Notes: generated by a model not told the origin, from the sequence alone. A stretch of DNA of 64,000 nucleotides from CAVWNR01 sp963756525 (GCA_963756525.1 CAVWNR010000003.1:124001-188000), one strand, 5' to 3'; shown: positions 24,928-34,261, numbered from the stretch's first letter. Numbers and translations are program-made.

Positions 24928-27858
24928 ATGCCAATTGGTTCGGTCGAACGAGATCCGGCACCGCCGGAGTACGCCGATGATCTGGCCCGCGAGTTACGCC
25001 AGGCCATCGAGGGCGACGTGCGATTCGGACCTGGCGAGCGGGCGCTCTACGCCTACGACGCCTCGATCTTCCGGCAGGTTCCGATCGGCGTCGTCCTCCC
25101 GCGCCACGCGGGCGATGTCGAGGCGGCGCTGGGCGTATGCCGCCGCTTCGACGCCCCGGTGTTCGGCCGGGGCACGGGAACGGGGCTGGCCGGGCAGACG
25201 GTGAACGCTGCGGTCTGCTTCGACTTTTCCCGCTACATGGACCAGATTCTCGAACTCGACCCGGTGGGTCGCCGTGCCCGCGTCCAGCCCGGCGTCATCT
25301 GCGACTCGTTGCGCGACGCAGCCGAGGAGCACCAGCTGACGTTCGGGCCGGACCCGGCGACGCACGACCACGCCACGCTGGGCGGCATGATCGGCAACAA
25401 CTCCTGCGGCACGCATTCGGTGATGGCCGGCAAGACCGTCGACAACATCGAAGAACTCGACATTGTCACCTACGACGGCACCCGGATGCGCGTCGGCCCG
25501 ACCAGCGACCGCGAGCTGGAGCTGATCATCGCAGCCGGCGGCCGTCGTGGCGCTATCTACGAGGGGCTACGGCACCTGCGCGACACCTACGCCGACGTCA
25601 TCCGCAAGGGCCTCCCCGACATCCCGCGGCGCGTGTCCGGCTACAACCTCGACGAGCTGTTGCCGGAGAAAGGATTCAACGTCGCCCGCGCCCTGGTGGG
25701 CACGGAGAGCACCTGCGCGCTCACCCTCGAAGCGACGTGCACGTTGGTGCACTCGCCGCCGGAACGCTCACTCGTTGTGCTCGGCTACCAGGACATTCCG
25801 TCGTCCGGCGACGACGTCGACTGGCTGATGGGCTTCGACGTGCTCGCCGTCGAGTTCACCAGCCGCCATGTCCTTGCGAACATGCACGCCAAGGAGATGA
25901 ACTTCGGCGGCGAGGACCGGCTGCCCGACGGCAACGCCTGGGTGCTCGTCGAGTTCGGCGGTGACACCAAGCGAGAAGCCGACGCCAAGGCCGAGCAGCT
26001 GTTCTCCCAGTTGCGCTCCCGGCCGAACGCGCCGTCCTACAAGCTCTACGAGAGCCCCGACGACGAGACCGCCGTGTGGGAGGTGCGGCGGCACTCCGCC
26101 GGCACCACGCGCATGCCGATCGCCGCGGGCGGCCACAACGGCTGGCCGAACTGGGAGGACGCCGCCGTGCCGCCGGAACGCCTCGGTGACTACCTGCGCG
26201 ACTTCCTAAAGCTGTTGCAACGGTTCGACTACGACGGGACGTTCTTCGGCCACTGGGGTCAGGGCTGCATCCACTGCCGGATCAACTGGGACCTGCGCAC
26301 AGCGGAGGGCATCCGTCGCTACCGGGAGTTCATGGAGCTCGCGGCCGATCTGGTCGTCGCCTACGGCGGATCGCTCTCCGGCGAGCACGGCGACGGGCAC
26401 GGTCGCGCGGAGCTGTGGCCGAGGATGTTCGGGCCCGAGCTGATGCGCGCCTTCGCGGACTTCAAGCGCATCTGGGATCCGGACGGGCGGATGAACCCGC
26501 ACAAGCTCGTCGACCCGTACCCGCTCGACACCCACCTGCGCGAGGGCTCGGGCTACCGGCCGCTGCAGTTGAAGACGTCGTTCGCCTACCCAAAGGACGG
26601 CGGCAGCTTCACCGATGCCGTGGGGCGCTGCTTCGGTGTCGGTAAGTGCCGCCACATCGAGGGCGGCGTGATGTGCCCGAGCTACATGGTCACCCGCGAG
26701 GAGCGGCACTCCACTCGCGGACGGGCCCGGCTGCTGCAGGAGATGGCGCAAGACGGCGGCCCGATCCGCGACGGCTGGCGCAGCGAGGAGGTCAAGGATG
26801 CGCTGGACCTTTGCCTGGCCTGCAAGGGATGCCGCGGCGACTGCCCGGTGCGCGTGGACATGGCCACCTACAAGGCCGAGTTCCTGCATCACTACTACGC
26901 GCGCCGACTGCGCCCCCGGCAGGCGTACGCGCTCGGCCTGATCGACCGGTGGGCCGCAATCGGCTCGCGCACGCCACGGCTGGCCAACGCGATGCTCAAC
27001 GTGCCCGGGCTTCGCAACGTGGTCAAGGCGGCCGGCGGTGTCGCCCAGCAGCGCACACCCCCGCGCCTGGCGCAGCGCACGTTCCGGGCCTGGTTCGACG
27101 AGCACCGGCCGGTGCACCCGGACGGCGAGCCGGTGCTGCTGTGGCCGGACACGTTCACCAACTACTTCGAGCCCGAGGTCGGCATTGCCGCGGTCAACGT
27201 ACTCGAGGCGGCCGGCCGGCGAGTGGTCCTTCCGCGGCAGCGGCTGTGCTGCGGCCGACCGCTCTACGACTACGGGATGTTGACGCTCGCCCGCCGCTAC
27301 CTGCGCCAGGTGCTCGCCGGGATGCGCGACGAGATCCAGGCTGGCCTGCCGGTCGTCGGCCTGGAGCCCAGCTGCCTGGCGGTGTTCCGCGACGAGCTGG
27401 TGAACATGCTCCCCGGTGACGCGGACGCGCAGCGGCTGCACGCGCAGAGCCTGACGTTGTCGGAGTTCCTTTCCGACAAGATGGACTGGCCGCTGCCGCG
27501 CCTCAACCGTCGCGCACTGGTGCAGCCACATTGCCACCACCATTCGGTGATCGGCTTCGATACCGAGCGCAAGCTGCTCGACGACATGGGTCTGGACGTC
27601 ACCGTGCCTGACTCCGGCTGCTGCGGGATGGCGGGCAGCTTCGGCTATGAGGCCGGCGAACGCTACGACGTCTCGATGGCCGCCGGCGAGCGGGTGCTGC
27701 TGCCGGCCGTGCGCGCCGCCGACGACGACACGCTGATCGTCGCCGACGGCTTCAGCTGCCGCGGGCAGATCGCGTCCGGAACCAACCGCACCGGGCTGCA
27801 CCTTGCCCAGGTGCTCGACCTCGCCCTGCGTGAAGGGCAGGGAACACCCAATCCATAA
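24928..27858 (+). CDS. FAD/iron-sulfur D-lactate dehydrogenase (Dld-II/GlcD-GlpC fusion)
   Basis: A 976-residue respiratory 2-hydroxyacid dehydrogenase. It has an FAD-binding PCMH domain (RGTGTGLAGQTVN, GGMIGNNSCGTHS), a FAD-oxidase C-terminal domain (SLSGEHGDGHGRAELW near residue 480), two 4Fe-4S motifs (CRHIEGGVMCPSY near 570; CLACKGCRGDCPVRVDM near 627) and two CCG modules (LCCGRPLYDYG near 773; SGCCGMAGSFGYE near 898). The oxidation (probably D-lactate to pyruvate) would feed electrons to the quinone pool. ATG 24928 with GGGAG is chosen because homology starts there. It heads an operon with an acetate-type transporter and pyruvate oxidase. Confidence 0.88.
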   Translation: MPIGSVERDPAPPEYADDLARELRQAIEGDVRFGPGERALYAYDASIFRQVPIGVVLPRHAGDVEAALGVCRRFDAPVFGRGTGTGLAGQTVNAAVCFDFSRYMDQILELDPVGRRARVQPGVICDSLRDAAEEHQLTFGPDPATHDHATLGGMIGNNSCGTHSVMAGKTVDNIEELDIVTYDGTRMRVGPTSDRELELIIAAGGRRGAIYEGLRHLRDTYADVIRKGLPDIPRRVSGYNLDELLPEKGFNVARALVGTESTCALTLEATCTLVHSPPERSLVVLGYQDIPSSGDDVDWLMGFDVLAVEFTSRHVLANMHAKEMNFGGEDRLPDGNAWVLVEFGGDTKREADAKAEQLFSQLRSRPNAPSYKLYESPDDETAVWEVRRHSAGTTRMPIAAGGHNGWPNWEDAAVPPERLGDYLRDFLKLLQRFDYDGTFFGHWGQGCIHCRINWDLRTAEGIRRYREFMELAADLVVAYGGSLSGEHGDGHGRAELWPRMFGPELMRAFADFKRIWDPDGRMNPHKLVDPYPLDTHLREGSGYRPLQLKTSFAYPKDGGSFTDAVGRCFGVGKCRHIEGGVMCPSYMVTREERHSTRGRARLLQEMAQDGGPIRDGWRSEEVKDALDLCLACKGCRGDCPVRVDMATYKAEFLHHYYARRLRPRQAYALGLIDRWAAIGSRTPRLANAMLNVPGLRNVVKAAGGVAQQRTPPRLAQRTFRAWFDEHRPVHPDGEPVLLWPDTFTNYFEPEVGIAAVNVLEAAGRRVVLPRQRLCCGRPLYDYGMLTLARRYLRQVLAGMRDEIQAGLPVVGLEPSCLAVFRDELVNMLPGDADAQRLHAQSLTLSEFLSDKMDWPLPRLNRRALVQPHCHHHSVIGFDTERKLLDDMGLDVTVPDSGCCGMAGSFGYEAGERYDVSMAAGERVLLPAVRAADDDTLIVADGFSCRGQIASGTNRTGLHLAQVLDLALREGQGTPNP

Positions 27859-27880
27859 GTCACTCGCGAGAGGAACTGTC

Positions 27881-28648
27881 ATGACGCAAGCACGTAACGG
27901 TGGGGTTGCGTACCCCGGCGACGGCGGAGCGCTGGCCACCCAGTGGGGAACCATGCATCACCGTTGGACGAAGGCGGGTCCGGTCGAATCGCACTTGCCC
28001 GATCAACGGGTGGACGAGCTACAGGAGGTCGCCGAGGCGTCCATCGGCGATCCGGCGGCGATGGCGCTGTTCGGCTTCGCCGTCGGCACGCTGCTGGTGG
28101 CGATTCCGTTCACCACCTTCCTGCCGATGAGCACGGTGACCGGGGCGATTCCGACCCTGCTCATCTTCGCCGGCCTCGCGCAGTTCATCGGCGGACTGCT
28201 CACCTACCGGAAGGGGAACACGTTCGCCGCAACGGCGTTCTGCTGCTTCGGCGCGAACAACGTGGTGGTCTCGGCGTTCTTCCTGTTCGCCGGAGCCGGT
28301 GCGCTGACGAAGGGCACCGGTGAGATGACCCTGCTCGGCATCAACCTGATCTGCTTCGGCTACATCGCATTGATGCTGTGGCTGGCGTCGCCGCGGTTCA
28401 ACGCCGCGTACTTCCTGGTGCTGGGCGCGCTCTGGCCGGGCTACGCGCTGACCGGCATCTACAACGTCGGCGCGCCCACCATCATCGGGCAGATCGGCGG
28501 CTGGTTCCTCATCGTCTCCGCCGGGTTCGCGTTCTACGCCGCCGGCGCCTTGGTGCTGAACAGCGTCTACAGCCGCACCGTGCTGCCGATGATCCCGCTC
28601 TGGTCACCTGCGCGCGTCGAGAACACGCAGACCGAGCGGGTGGGGTAG
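27881..28648 (+). CDS. GPR1/FUN34/YaaH (acetate/succinate) transporter
   Basis: A 255-residue membrane protein with six predicted helices after a ~60-residue hydrophilic N-terminus. Hallmarks are IGDPAAMALFGFAVGTLLV and the pore block CCFGANNVVVSAFF; the family (SatP, AceTr) moves monocarboxylates such as acetate and succinate. ATG 27881 follows AGAGGAAC. It lies 22 nt after the lactate dehydrogenase and 9 nt before the pyruvate oxidase, fitting uptake or export of acetate made by the latter. Confidence 0.87.
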   Translation: MTQARNGGVAYPGDGGALATQWGTMHHRWTKAGPVESHLPDQRVDELQEVAEASIGDPAAMALFGFAVGTLLVAIPFTTFLPMSTVTGAIPTLLIFAGLAQFIGGLLTYRKGNTFAATAFCCFGANNVVVSAFFLFAGAGALTKGTGEMTLLGINLICFGYIALMLWLASPRFNAAYFLVLGALWPGYALTGIYNVGAPTIIGQIGGWFLIVSAGFAFYAAGALVLNSVYSRTVLPMIPLWSPARVENTQTERVG

Positions 28649-28657
28649 GCGTCCGAG

Positions 28658-30520
28658 ATGGCCGACGACAGCACCGCTTCCGACGTCCTCGTCGACCGGT
28701 TGATGGAGTGGGGGGTCGAAGTGATCTTCGGCCTCCCCGGCGACGGCATCAACGGCTTCATGGATGCCTTGCGCACGCGGCAGGACAAGCTGCGCTACAT
28801 CCACGTGCGGCACGAAGAAGTCGCCGCCATGGCGGCGGTGGGCTATGCCAAGTTCACCGGCAAGCTCGGCGTCTGCTTCTCGACGTCCGGCCCGGGCGCG
28901 GCGCACCTGCTCAACGGCTTGCTCGACGCGCGCGTCGAGCAGGCCCCGCTACTGGCGATCACCGGGATGAGCTACCACGACCTGATCGGCACCAGCTACC
29001 TGCAGGACATCAACACCGACTACCTGTTCAACGACGTGGCGCTGTACAACCAGCGGATCATGGGGCCGGCGCATGTGGTAAACGTCGTCGACTACGCGGT
29101 TCGGACCGCGCTCACCCAGCGCGGTCCGGCGCACATCGCGTTTCCCATCGACTTCCAGTCCGCACCGGCCGACTCCGGGATGCGGTTCCGCCGCAACGTC
29201 CCGGGTCATACCTCGACGGCCTACCGGCCGCCGGCACGGGTGCCGCAGCGGCAGGATCTCGACGCCGCGGTGCGGCTGCTCGCCGACAAGACGAAGATCG
29301 CCATTCTGGCCGGCGCCGGCGCGCGCGGCGCGGGCGCCGAACTCGAGGCGGTCGCCGACAAGCTCGCCGCGCCGATCATCAAGGCGCAGCTGGGCAAGGA
29401 CTGCGTCCCCGACGACAGCCCGTACACCACCGGGCCGATCGCGCTGGTCGGGTCACGCCCGAGCGAGGAGGCGCTGGAGCAGTGCGACGCGCTGCTCATC
29501 GTCGGCTCGACGATGCCCTACATCGAGTTCTACCCGGCGCCCGGTCAGGCGGCGTGCGTGCAGATCGACGACAAGCCGGAGCGGATCGGGCTGCGCTACC
29601 CGGTGGACGTGCCGCTCGCCGGCGACGCGCGGGCCACCCTCTCGGCGTTGCTTCCGCTGTTGGCCCGCAACGACGACCGCTCGTTCCTGGAGCAGGCGCA
29701 GCGCGGCATGGCCGAGTGGTGGGAGCTGATCGAGCACCGCGGGACGAGCACGGATGTGCCGATGAAACCGCAGGTTCCGGCGTGGGCGCTGAACGAGGCG
29801 CTCGCGCCGGACGCCATCGTTTGCGGCGACTCCGGCACGGTGACGACCTGGGCGGCCCGGGAGATCAAGACGCGGCGCGGCCAGCTCTTCTCGTTCTCGG
29901 GCACGAACTGCTCGATGGCGGCGGGGCTGCCGTACGCGATCGGCGCGCAGACCGCCTTCCCGAAGCGGCAGGTCGTCGTGTTCACCGGGGACGGCTCGCT
30001 CACCATGCAGCTCGGCGACTTCCTCACCGCTGTGCAGCACAACCTGCCGATCAAGATCGTCGTGATCAAGAACGACACGCTGGGGCTCATCAAGTGGGAG
30101 CAGATGGTCTTCCTCGGCAACCCGGAGTACGGCGTGAACTTCGCGCCTCTCGACTTCGTCAAGTTCGCCGAGGCGTGCGGCGCGCGCGGTATGCACATCG
30201 AGGATCCGACGCGCTGCGCCGAGCAGATGCGTGAGGCGTTGAGCTGGGACGGTCCGGTGATCGTCGAGTGCGTCGTGGACCAGCACGAGCCGCCCATGCC
30301 CGCCAAGGTCAAGGACCATCAGGTCAAGGCGCTGGCCCAGGCGTTGCGGGAGGGAACGCCGAACCGCAACCGGATTGCCATGCAGATGGTGAAGGACATG
30401 CTCGACGAGTCCAGCTTCTCGGCCAGCCCCGGGCACATCATCCCCGGCAAGGTCGGCCAGCTGGCGGCCGGGCTCGCGGCAAAGCTGCGTGACCAGGCCG
30501 ACGACGAGCATCCGAAGTAG
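28658..30520 (+). CDS. poxB: Pyruvate oxidase/dehydrogenase (quinone-type), TPP enzyme
   Basis: A 620-residue TPP enzyme of the acetohydroxyacid synthase/pyruvate oxidase superfamily. It has IFGLPGDGINGFMDAL, the catalytic glutamate in RHEEVAAMAAVGYAKFTG, a central domain (ILAGAGARGAGAEL) and the TPP/Mg site GDGSLTMQLGDFLTAVQHN with VIKND near residue 444. The ~60-residue basic C-terminal tail could be membrane-binding, as in E. coli PoxB. Reaction expected: pyruvate to acetate and CO2 with electrons to quinone. Acetolactate synthase-like alternatives cannot be fully excluded, but the operon with lactate dehydrogenase and an acetate-type transporter favours PoxB. Confidence 0.82.
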   Translation: MADDSTASDVLVDRLMEWGVEVIFGLPGDGINGFMDALRTRQDKLRYIHVRHEEVAAMAAVGYAKFTGKLGVCFSTSGPGAAHLLNGLLDARVEQAPLLAITGMSYHDLIGTSYLQDINTDYLFNDVALYNQRIMGPAHVVNVVDYAVRTALTQRGPAHIAFPIDFQSAPADSGMRFRRNVPGHTSTAYRPPARVPQRQDLDAAVRLLADKTKIAILAGAGARGAGAELEAVADKLAAPIIKAQLGKDCVPDDSPYTTGPIALVGSRPSEEALEQCDALLIVGSTMPYIEFYPAPGQAACVQIDDKPERIGLRYPVDVPLAGDARATLSALLPLLARNDDRSFLEQAQRGMAEWWELIEHRGTSTDVPMKPQVPAWALNEALAPDAIVCGDSGTVTTWAAREIKTRRGQLFSFSGTNCSMAAGLPYAIGAQTAFPKRQVVVFTGDGSLTMQLGDFLTAVQHNLPIKIVVIKNDTLGLIKWEQMVFLGNPEYGVNFAPLDFVKFAEACGARGMHIEDPTRCAEQMREALSWDGPVIVECVVDQHEPPMPAKVKDHQVKALAQALREGTPNRNRIAMQMVKDMLDESSFSASPGHIIPGKVGQLAAGLAAKLRDQADDEHPK

Positions 30521-31191
30521 TGCTAGCGCGGCGGCAGGCTGCGCTACCGGCGCTCGCCGCCGTCGCGGCGAGCGCCGACGCGGTGAGCTACCTGGGCCTC
30601 GGGCATGTGTTCACCGCGAACATGACCGGCAACACCGTGCTGCTCGGCATCGGCGCGGCGAACCGCGACGCCCCGGCGGCGATCCGTTCCGCGGTGGCGC
30701 TCGGCGCATTCGTCACCGGCGCTGTGTGGGTCGGCATGATCGGCGGGCAGCGTCCGACGCCGCGCGCGGTTCGTTTCGCGCTCGTCGCCGAGTTCGCCGC
30801 GCTGGCTGCGGCGGCCACCTGGTGGCAGCTGCACGGGATGCCGCTCGACAGCGGTTCCCGGTACGGGCTGATCGTGCTGTTCGGGCTCGCCATGGGCATC
30901 CAGGGAAGCATGTTCTCCTGGCTCGACGTGCCGGCGAACGCGACCTACATCACCGGCACCTGGGCCGCGCTGAGCCGGTGGTTGGCCTCCCTGCCGCGGC
31001 GGGACGCCGAGCCCTCGCATGGCGCGAGCCAGCACGGCATGCAGGGCGCGGTGCTGGCCGCCTACGGCGCCTGCGCGGTCGGCACCGCCTTCCTGTTTCA
31101 CGCCGTGTCGGCGCACGCTGCCGTGATCCCGCCGGCCGTCCTGCTGCTCACCCTCTGCCTGTTCCAGCCGGAAGCGCTCGCCGCGTCCTAG
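30520..31191 (+). CDS. DUF1275 (YoaK-like) membrane protein
   Basis: A 223-residue membrane protein with about six hydrophobic segments. The family block ADAVSYLGLGHVFTANMTGN near residue 20 and later GIQGSMFSWLDVPANATYIT are typical of DUF1275. Its function is unknown. The GTG start shares one base with the stop of the pyruvate oxidase gene (TAGTG), so it is the last gene of the operon. It may be a carrier, but no substrate can be inferred. Confidence 0.82.
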   Translation: MLARRQAALPALAAVAASADAVSYLGLGHVFTANMTGNTVLLGIGAANRDAPAAIRSAVALGAFVTGAVWVGMIGGQRPTPRAVRFALVAEFAALAAAATWWQLHGMPLDSGSRYGLIVLFGLAMGIQGSMFSWLDVPANATYITGTWAALSRWLASLPRRDAEPSHGASQHGMQGAVLAAYGACAVGTAFLFHAVSAHAAVIPPAVLLLTLCLFQPEALAAS

Positions 31192-31196
31192 TGCGC

Positions 31197-31400
31197 TCAC
31201 GGCGCGTCGTACGGGTACTCCTCGTCGTCGGCCGTCGTCGCCGGGGTCTGCTGCTCCTGGACGTCGGCGACGTCGGCCTCGTCGGTAAGCAGCGACCCGG
31301 CGACCACGGGCGCCGCATCGTCGGTGTCGGCGTTGTCGGCCTGCTGCTCGAGCCGGTCGGCCTCCGGCACCTCCGCCGTCGGGTCGATGTCGTTGGCCAT
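31197..31400 (-). CDS. Small acidic protein with EADRLEQ motif
   Basis: A 67-residue, very acidic, probably disordered protein from ATG 31400 with AAAGGAG upstream. The block EVPEADRLEQQADN is shared, as I recall, with small actinobacterial proteins of unknown role. It converges on the DUF1275 gene with 5 nt between stops and follows the nucleotidyltransferase gene across a palindrome. Confidence 0.65.
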   Translation of the reverse strand: MANDIDPTAEVPEADRLEQQADNADTDDAAPVVAGSLLTDEADVADVQEQQTPATTADDEEYPYDAP

Positions 31401-31418
31401 CGCTGGTCTCCTTTCGAT

Positions 31419-31458
31419 CGTGCAACGGCTTGCGGTGTAGGGCGGCAGAAGTTGCACG
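31419..31458. repeat. Palindrome related to the 18206 repeat
   Basis: CGTGCAAC (31419-31426) and GTTGCACG (31451-31458) are inverted copies around a 24-nt loop, with partial extension outwards. It lies just past the nucleotidyltransferase stop (31466) and before the next start, so it may end one transcript. Confidence 0.45.
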
Positions 31459-31465
31459 ACTGTGG

Positions 31466-32044
31466 TTAGGCCGGGTCGGTGATGCCGAGCCGCTCGACAA
31501 GGTAGAGAAACGCCAGCGCGAAGTCGTTGTCGGCACTGTCTCGCCGTAGCCGGTGCCAGTCGATCTGCTCCCGAACGGCGCGCGCAGCGGGCAGCAGCGC
31601 GCCGAAGTCGCAGTAATGCTCGGACATCGCACGCAATCGCGCGCCCGTCGCATCCGTGGCGTCGAGTACGGGCATCCGCACCGACAGCACCTCGATCTCC
31701 GTCGCCCGGTCGAGCAACGCGTGGGTGACCGGGTCGCCGGCGACCCGGTGCAGGACGTCGACCGTCACCGGATCGACGCAGATTTTGAACAGCCAGTCCT
31801 CCGGCGGACGCTGCACCGGCAAACCTGCGCCGGCGAGGGCCGTCGCCACCGCTTCGACGTCGTCCTCGGCGATGACGAAGTCGACGTCGTGCTCGGGCTC
31901 CGGACCGCCGCGCGCCCACAGCGCGTAACTCCCGGCCAGCGCGAAGCGCTCTCCGCTCTGCTTGAGCACCGATGCCGTGCGCTTCAACGCGGTCCGGAGA
32001 CTCTCCTGGTTCGCAGCTGTCACGCGTACCTCTTGCTGATCCAC
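31466..32044 (-). CDS. Nucleotidyltransferase-fold protein
   Basis: A 192-residue protein with the minimal nucleotidyltransferase core: FALAGSYALWARGG followed by EHDVDFVIAEDDVEAVATAL, giving the GS and DxD residues. The remainder is helical with a few conserved acidic residues. It resembles stand-alone nucleotidyltransferases (AbiEii- or DUF6036-like). No cognate antitoxin or HEPN gene is adjacent, so a toxin-antitoxin role is not supported. Divergent from the EEP phosphatase gene with 24 nt between starts. Confidence 0.65.
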   Translation of the reverse strand: MDQQEVRVTAANQESLRTALKRTASVLKQSGERFALAGSYALWARGGPEPEHDVDFVIAEDDVEAVATALAGAGLPVQRPPEDWLFKICVDPVTVDVLHRVAGDPVTHALLDRATEIEVLSVRMPVLDATDATGARLRAMSEHYCDFGALLPAARAVREQIDWHRLRRDSADNDFALAFLYLVERLGITDPA

Positions 32045-32068
32045 GTCGGCGGTATCGGGGTAACACTA

Positions 32069-32833
32069 GTGTCCGTGCGCCTGGCGAGCTTCAACACGCT
32101 GCACGGCCGCTCGCTGCGCGACGGGCTGGTCGACATCGCGCGGTTCCGCTCGGCGATCCGCCAGCTGGATGCGGACATCCTCGCGTTGCAGGAGGTCGAC
32201 CGCGACCAGCCGCGCTCGCAGCTTGCCGACTTCACCGCCGTTGCCGCCGAGACGATGGGCGCGGTCGATCACCGCTTCGTGGCCGCGATCGCCGGCACGC
32301 CCGGCGCGACGTGGATGGCCGCCACCGGCAACGAGCAGCCCGGCACCGCGGCGTACGGCATCGCGCTGCTGTCCCGCTATTCCGTGACGTGCTGGCAGGT
32401 GGTGCGCCTGCCGGGCATCCCGTTCCGGTTCCCGATGTGGCTGCCCGGCCCGCGCAAGGTGCTGATCGTCTCCGAGGAGCCGCGTGTCGCGGTGATCGCC
32501 GTCGTCCGATCGCCGCTGGGCGAGCTGACGGTCGCCAGCACCCACCTGTCGTTCGTGCCCGGGTGGAACGCCTGGCAGCTGCGCCGCCTGGGGCGCGATC
32601 TCGCCGCGTTCCCGGATCCGCTGCTGCTGATGGGAGACCTGAACATGCCGGGCAACCGCCCGGCCCGGGTCACCCGGTACCGCCCGCTCGGCCGGGTACC
32701 GACCTTCCCCGCGAACCAGCCGCAGCGCCAGCTCGATCATGTGCTGCTGCGCGGACGGCTGGCCGCACCGCGCTCGGTCACCGCGCCGCAGCTGCCGCTG
32801 TCGGACCACCGACCGATCGTCGTCGACATGTGA
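32069..32833 (+). CDS. Endonuclease/exonuclease/phosphatase (EEP) family protein
   Basis: A 254-residue EEP-fold enzyme. It has LASFNTLHGRSLRDG, the metal glutamate in ADILALQEVDRDQPRS, STHLSFVPGWNAWQLRRL, LLMGDLNMPG, a DHV block (QRQLDHVLLRG) and LSDHRPIVVDM at the end. Members cleave phosphodiesters in nucleic acids, lipids or inositol phosphates; this one has no signal peptide or extra domain to say which. GTG 32069 or 32075 could be the start. Confidence 0.82.
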   Translation: MSVRLASFNTLHGRSLRDGLVDIARFRSAIRQLDADILALQEVDRDQPRSQLADFTAVAAETMGAVDHRFVAAIAGTPGATWMAATGNEQPGTAAYGIALLSRYSVTCWQVVRLPGIPFRFPMWLPGPRKVLIVSEEPRVAVIAVVRSPLGELTVASTHLSFVPGWNAWQLRRLGRDLAAFPDPLLLMGDLNMPGNRPARVTRYRPLGRVPTFPANQPQRQLDHVLLRGRLAAPRSVTAPQLPLSDHRPIVVDM

Positions 32834-32856
32834 CGGCGCCGGCTGGCCAACGCTCG

Positions 32857-33387
32857 CTAGTCGGTGGCGACGCGTTCCAGAGCGGCGTAGGCCATTTGCA
32901 GCCAGTCGGACGCGGCAACGCCGGCCAGGGTCGCCGACGCCAGCCGAGTCAGCCGCGGCGCGAGCACCCATCCGGCGACCAGAGCGGTAGCCACCCACTG
33001 CGCCAGGCAGAACGGGCACGTGCTCAGCTCGCCCATCGTGTGCTTCGCCCCGCCGTGCTCGCGCACCTCCTCGTTCACCTCCGCCGGTGCGCCCGGCTCC
33101 TGGTATCGGACGAACGGCGCGCGCAGTGGACTGGTCACGGCGTCCTTGCTCAGCAGCCGGCTCAGCTTGTGCGTAGCGAGCCCCAGCAAGGCGACGTCCC
33201 AAGGCGTCACCCGCTCCGGGCCGTGCCGCCCGGACAGCCAGGCCGCGGACCCGGCCGCGCCGACCATCCCCGAGTACACCGCCATGGCCCCGATATAGCC
33301 CGACAGTGGGCGCGGCTGCTCGCCGCGGTAGGCACTCGCCTGGTCGCGCACCCAGCGGCCGACCCGCTCACGGGTGGTCGTGGTCAC
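32857..33387 (-). CDS. DUF1360 membrane protein
   Basis: A 176-residue protein from GTG 33387. The family pattern is present: LLGLATHKLSRLLSKDAVTS, LRAPFVRYQE, then TMGELSTCPFCLAQWVATAL, where the paired cysteines flank a membrane helix. Two to three membrane helices are predicted. Sporulation/stress links are reported for the family, but its function is unknown. The start overlaps the stop of the 87-residue gene upstream (GTGA). Confidence 0.78.
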   Translation of the reverse strand: MTTTTRERVGRWVRDQASAYRGEQPRPLSGYIGAMAVYSGMVGAAGSAAWLSGRHGPERVTPWDVALLGLATHKLSRLLSKDAVTSPLRAPFVRYQEPGAPAEVNEEVREHGGAKHTMGELSTCPFCLAQWVATALVAGWVLAPRLTRLASATLAGVAASDWLQMAYAALERVATD

Positions 33388-33647
33388 GCGGCAGGGGCTT
33401 TGCTGAGCGGCCGGACCGCCCGGGCCGAACGGCGTGCGGCCCGCACGTCGCTCATCGTCAGGCCTAGCGCCTCGAGCAGCGTCCGGCACTCGGTGGCGTC
33501 GATGCTGTTCGCCGCCACGGCGCGGACGGCGCGACAGCGCGCCTCGGCATGGGCCGCCTCGTCGGTGTGCGAGTGCATGGGTTGCGCGAAGGACGGCACG
33601 CGCAAGATCTCGTCGGCCCACTTGTCGATGCCACTCAATTGACTCAC
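33384..33647 (-). CDS. Small helical hypothetical protein
   Basis: An 87-residue protein with two helical blocks, DEAAHAEARCRAVRAVAANS and CRTLLEALGLTMSDVRAARR, ending in a basic tail. It overlaps the DUF1360 gene by 4 nt and has a SigF-like promoter 47 nt upstream, so the pair may be stress-induced together. No family recognised. Confidence 0.6.
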   Translation of the reverse strand: MSQLSGIDKWADEILRVPSFAQPMHSHTDEAAHAEARCRAVRAVAANSIDATECRTLLEALGLTMSDVRAARRSARAVRPLSKAPAA

Positions 33648-33693
33648 CCCTTAGCGCGGCTCGAGCCCTTCCGCTCGTTCGATGCCGGCAGCA

Positions 33694-33718
33694 TTCCCCC
33701 GCCGACACAAGGGCAAAC
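33694..33718 (-). promoter_or_regulatory. SigF-like promoter (GGGAA variant)
   Basis: Minus strand: GTTT (33718-33715), 16-nt spacer, GGGAA (33698-33694), in front of the gene starting at 33647. One base differs from GGGTA. Confidence 0.45.
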
Positions 33719-33736
33719 CGCGTTCAGGCACAGCCG

Positions 33737-34150
33737 CTAGGTGCCGCGGGGTGACATGCTCGGGGGCGACTCGGCGCGCAGGTGGCCGTGCTCGTTCGCC
33801 TCGTGCACCGCCTCGCTCTCGCCGAGCCCTTCGTCGCCGTGCGGCCCGCAGAGCGCGCTGTACATCGCGGCGTACCGCCGTGCCCAGGCGGCCCAGTGAT
33901 CGTCGGTGCGCAGCAGCGACTCCGCGCTGAGGACCGGTCCCTCGCCGCCACCGCGGGCCACATGCTCCAGCAGGTAGCCGCGGGTGGTGTCCAGCTCGCG
34001 CCAGAGGGACCGGGCGTACGCGCAGGCCTCCTCCAACGCATGGCCCACCGACGCCAGCGCCTGGTCCGCGTCGCCACTCTGGCGGGCGCTTGCGAGCTCC
34101 TGCCGCGCGTAGTCGGGCTCCAGCATTTCCGGCATGGGAATCTCGGTCAC
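33737..34150 (-). CDS. Helical hypothetical protein
   Basis: A 137-residue acidic, all-helical protein from GTG 34150, chosen because CGGAGG precedes it and the sequence upstream in frame is Arg/Ala-rich and looks non-coding. It contains SARQSGDADQALASVGHALE and a conserved-looking YARSLWRELDTTRGYLLEHV. No cysteine, signal or membrane segment. Function unknown. Confidence 0.55.
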   Translation of the reverse strand: MTEIPMPEMLEPDYARQELASARQSGDADQALASVGHALEEACAYARSLWRELDTTRGYLLEHVARGGGEGPVLSAESLLRTDDHWAAWARRYAAMYSALCGPHGDEGLGESEAVHEANEHGHLRAESPPSMSPRGT

Positions 34151-34261
34151 AGCAGCCTCCGCGATCACCGCGCGCTCGGCTGCTGGTTGAGCCGCTGTTG
34201 ACGCTAGCGCCGCGGCTGGGCGGGCGCAAAGCGTCCGGTCCCTGCACGGCGCGGCGTGCCC

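Noticed and set aside
31466..32044. Nucleotidyltransferase as part of a toxin-antitoxin system
   Set aside because: No partner gene, overlap or HEPN protein is adjacent.
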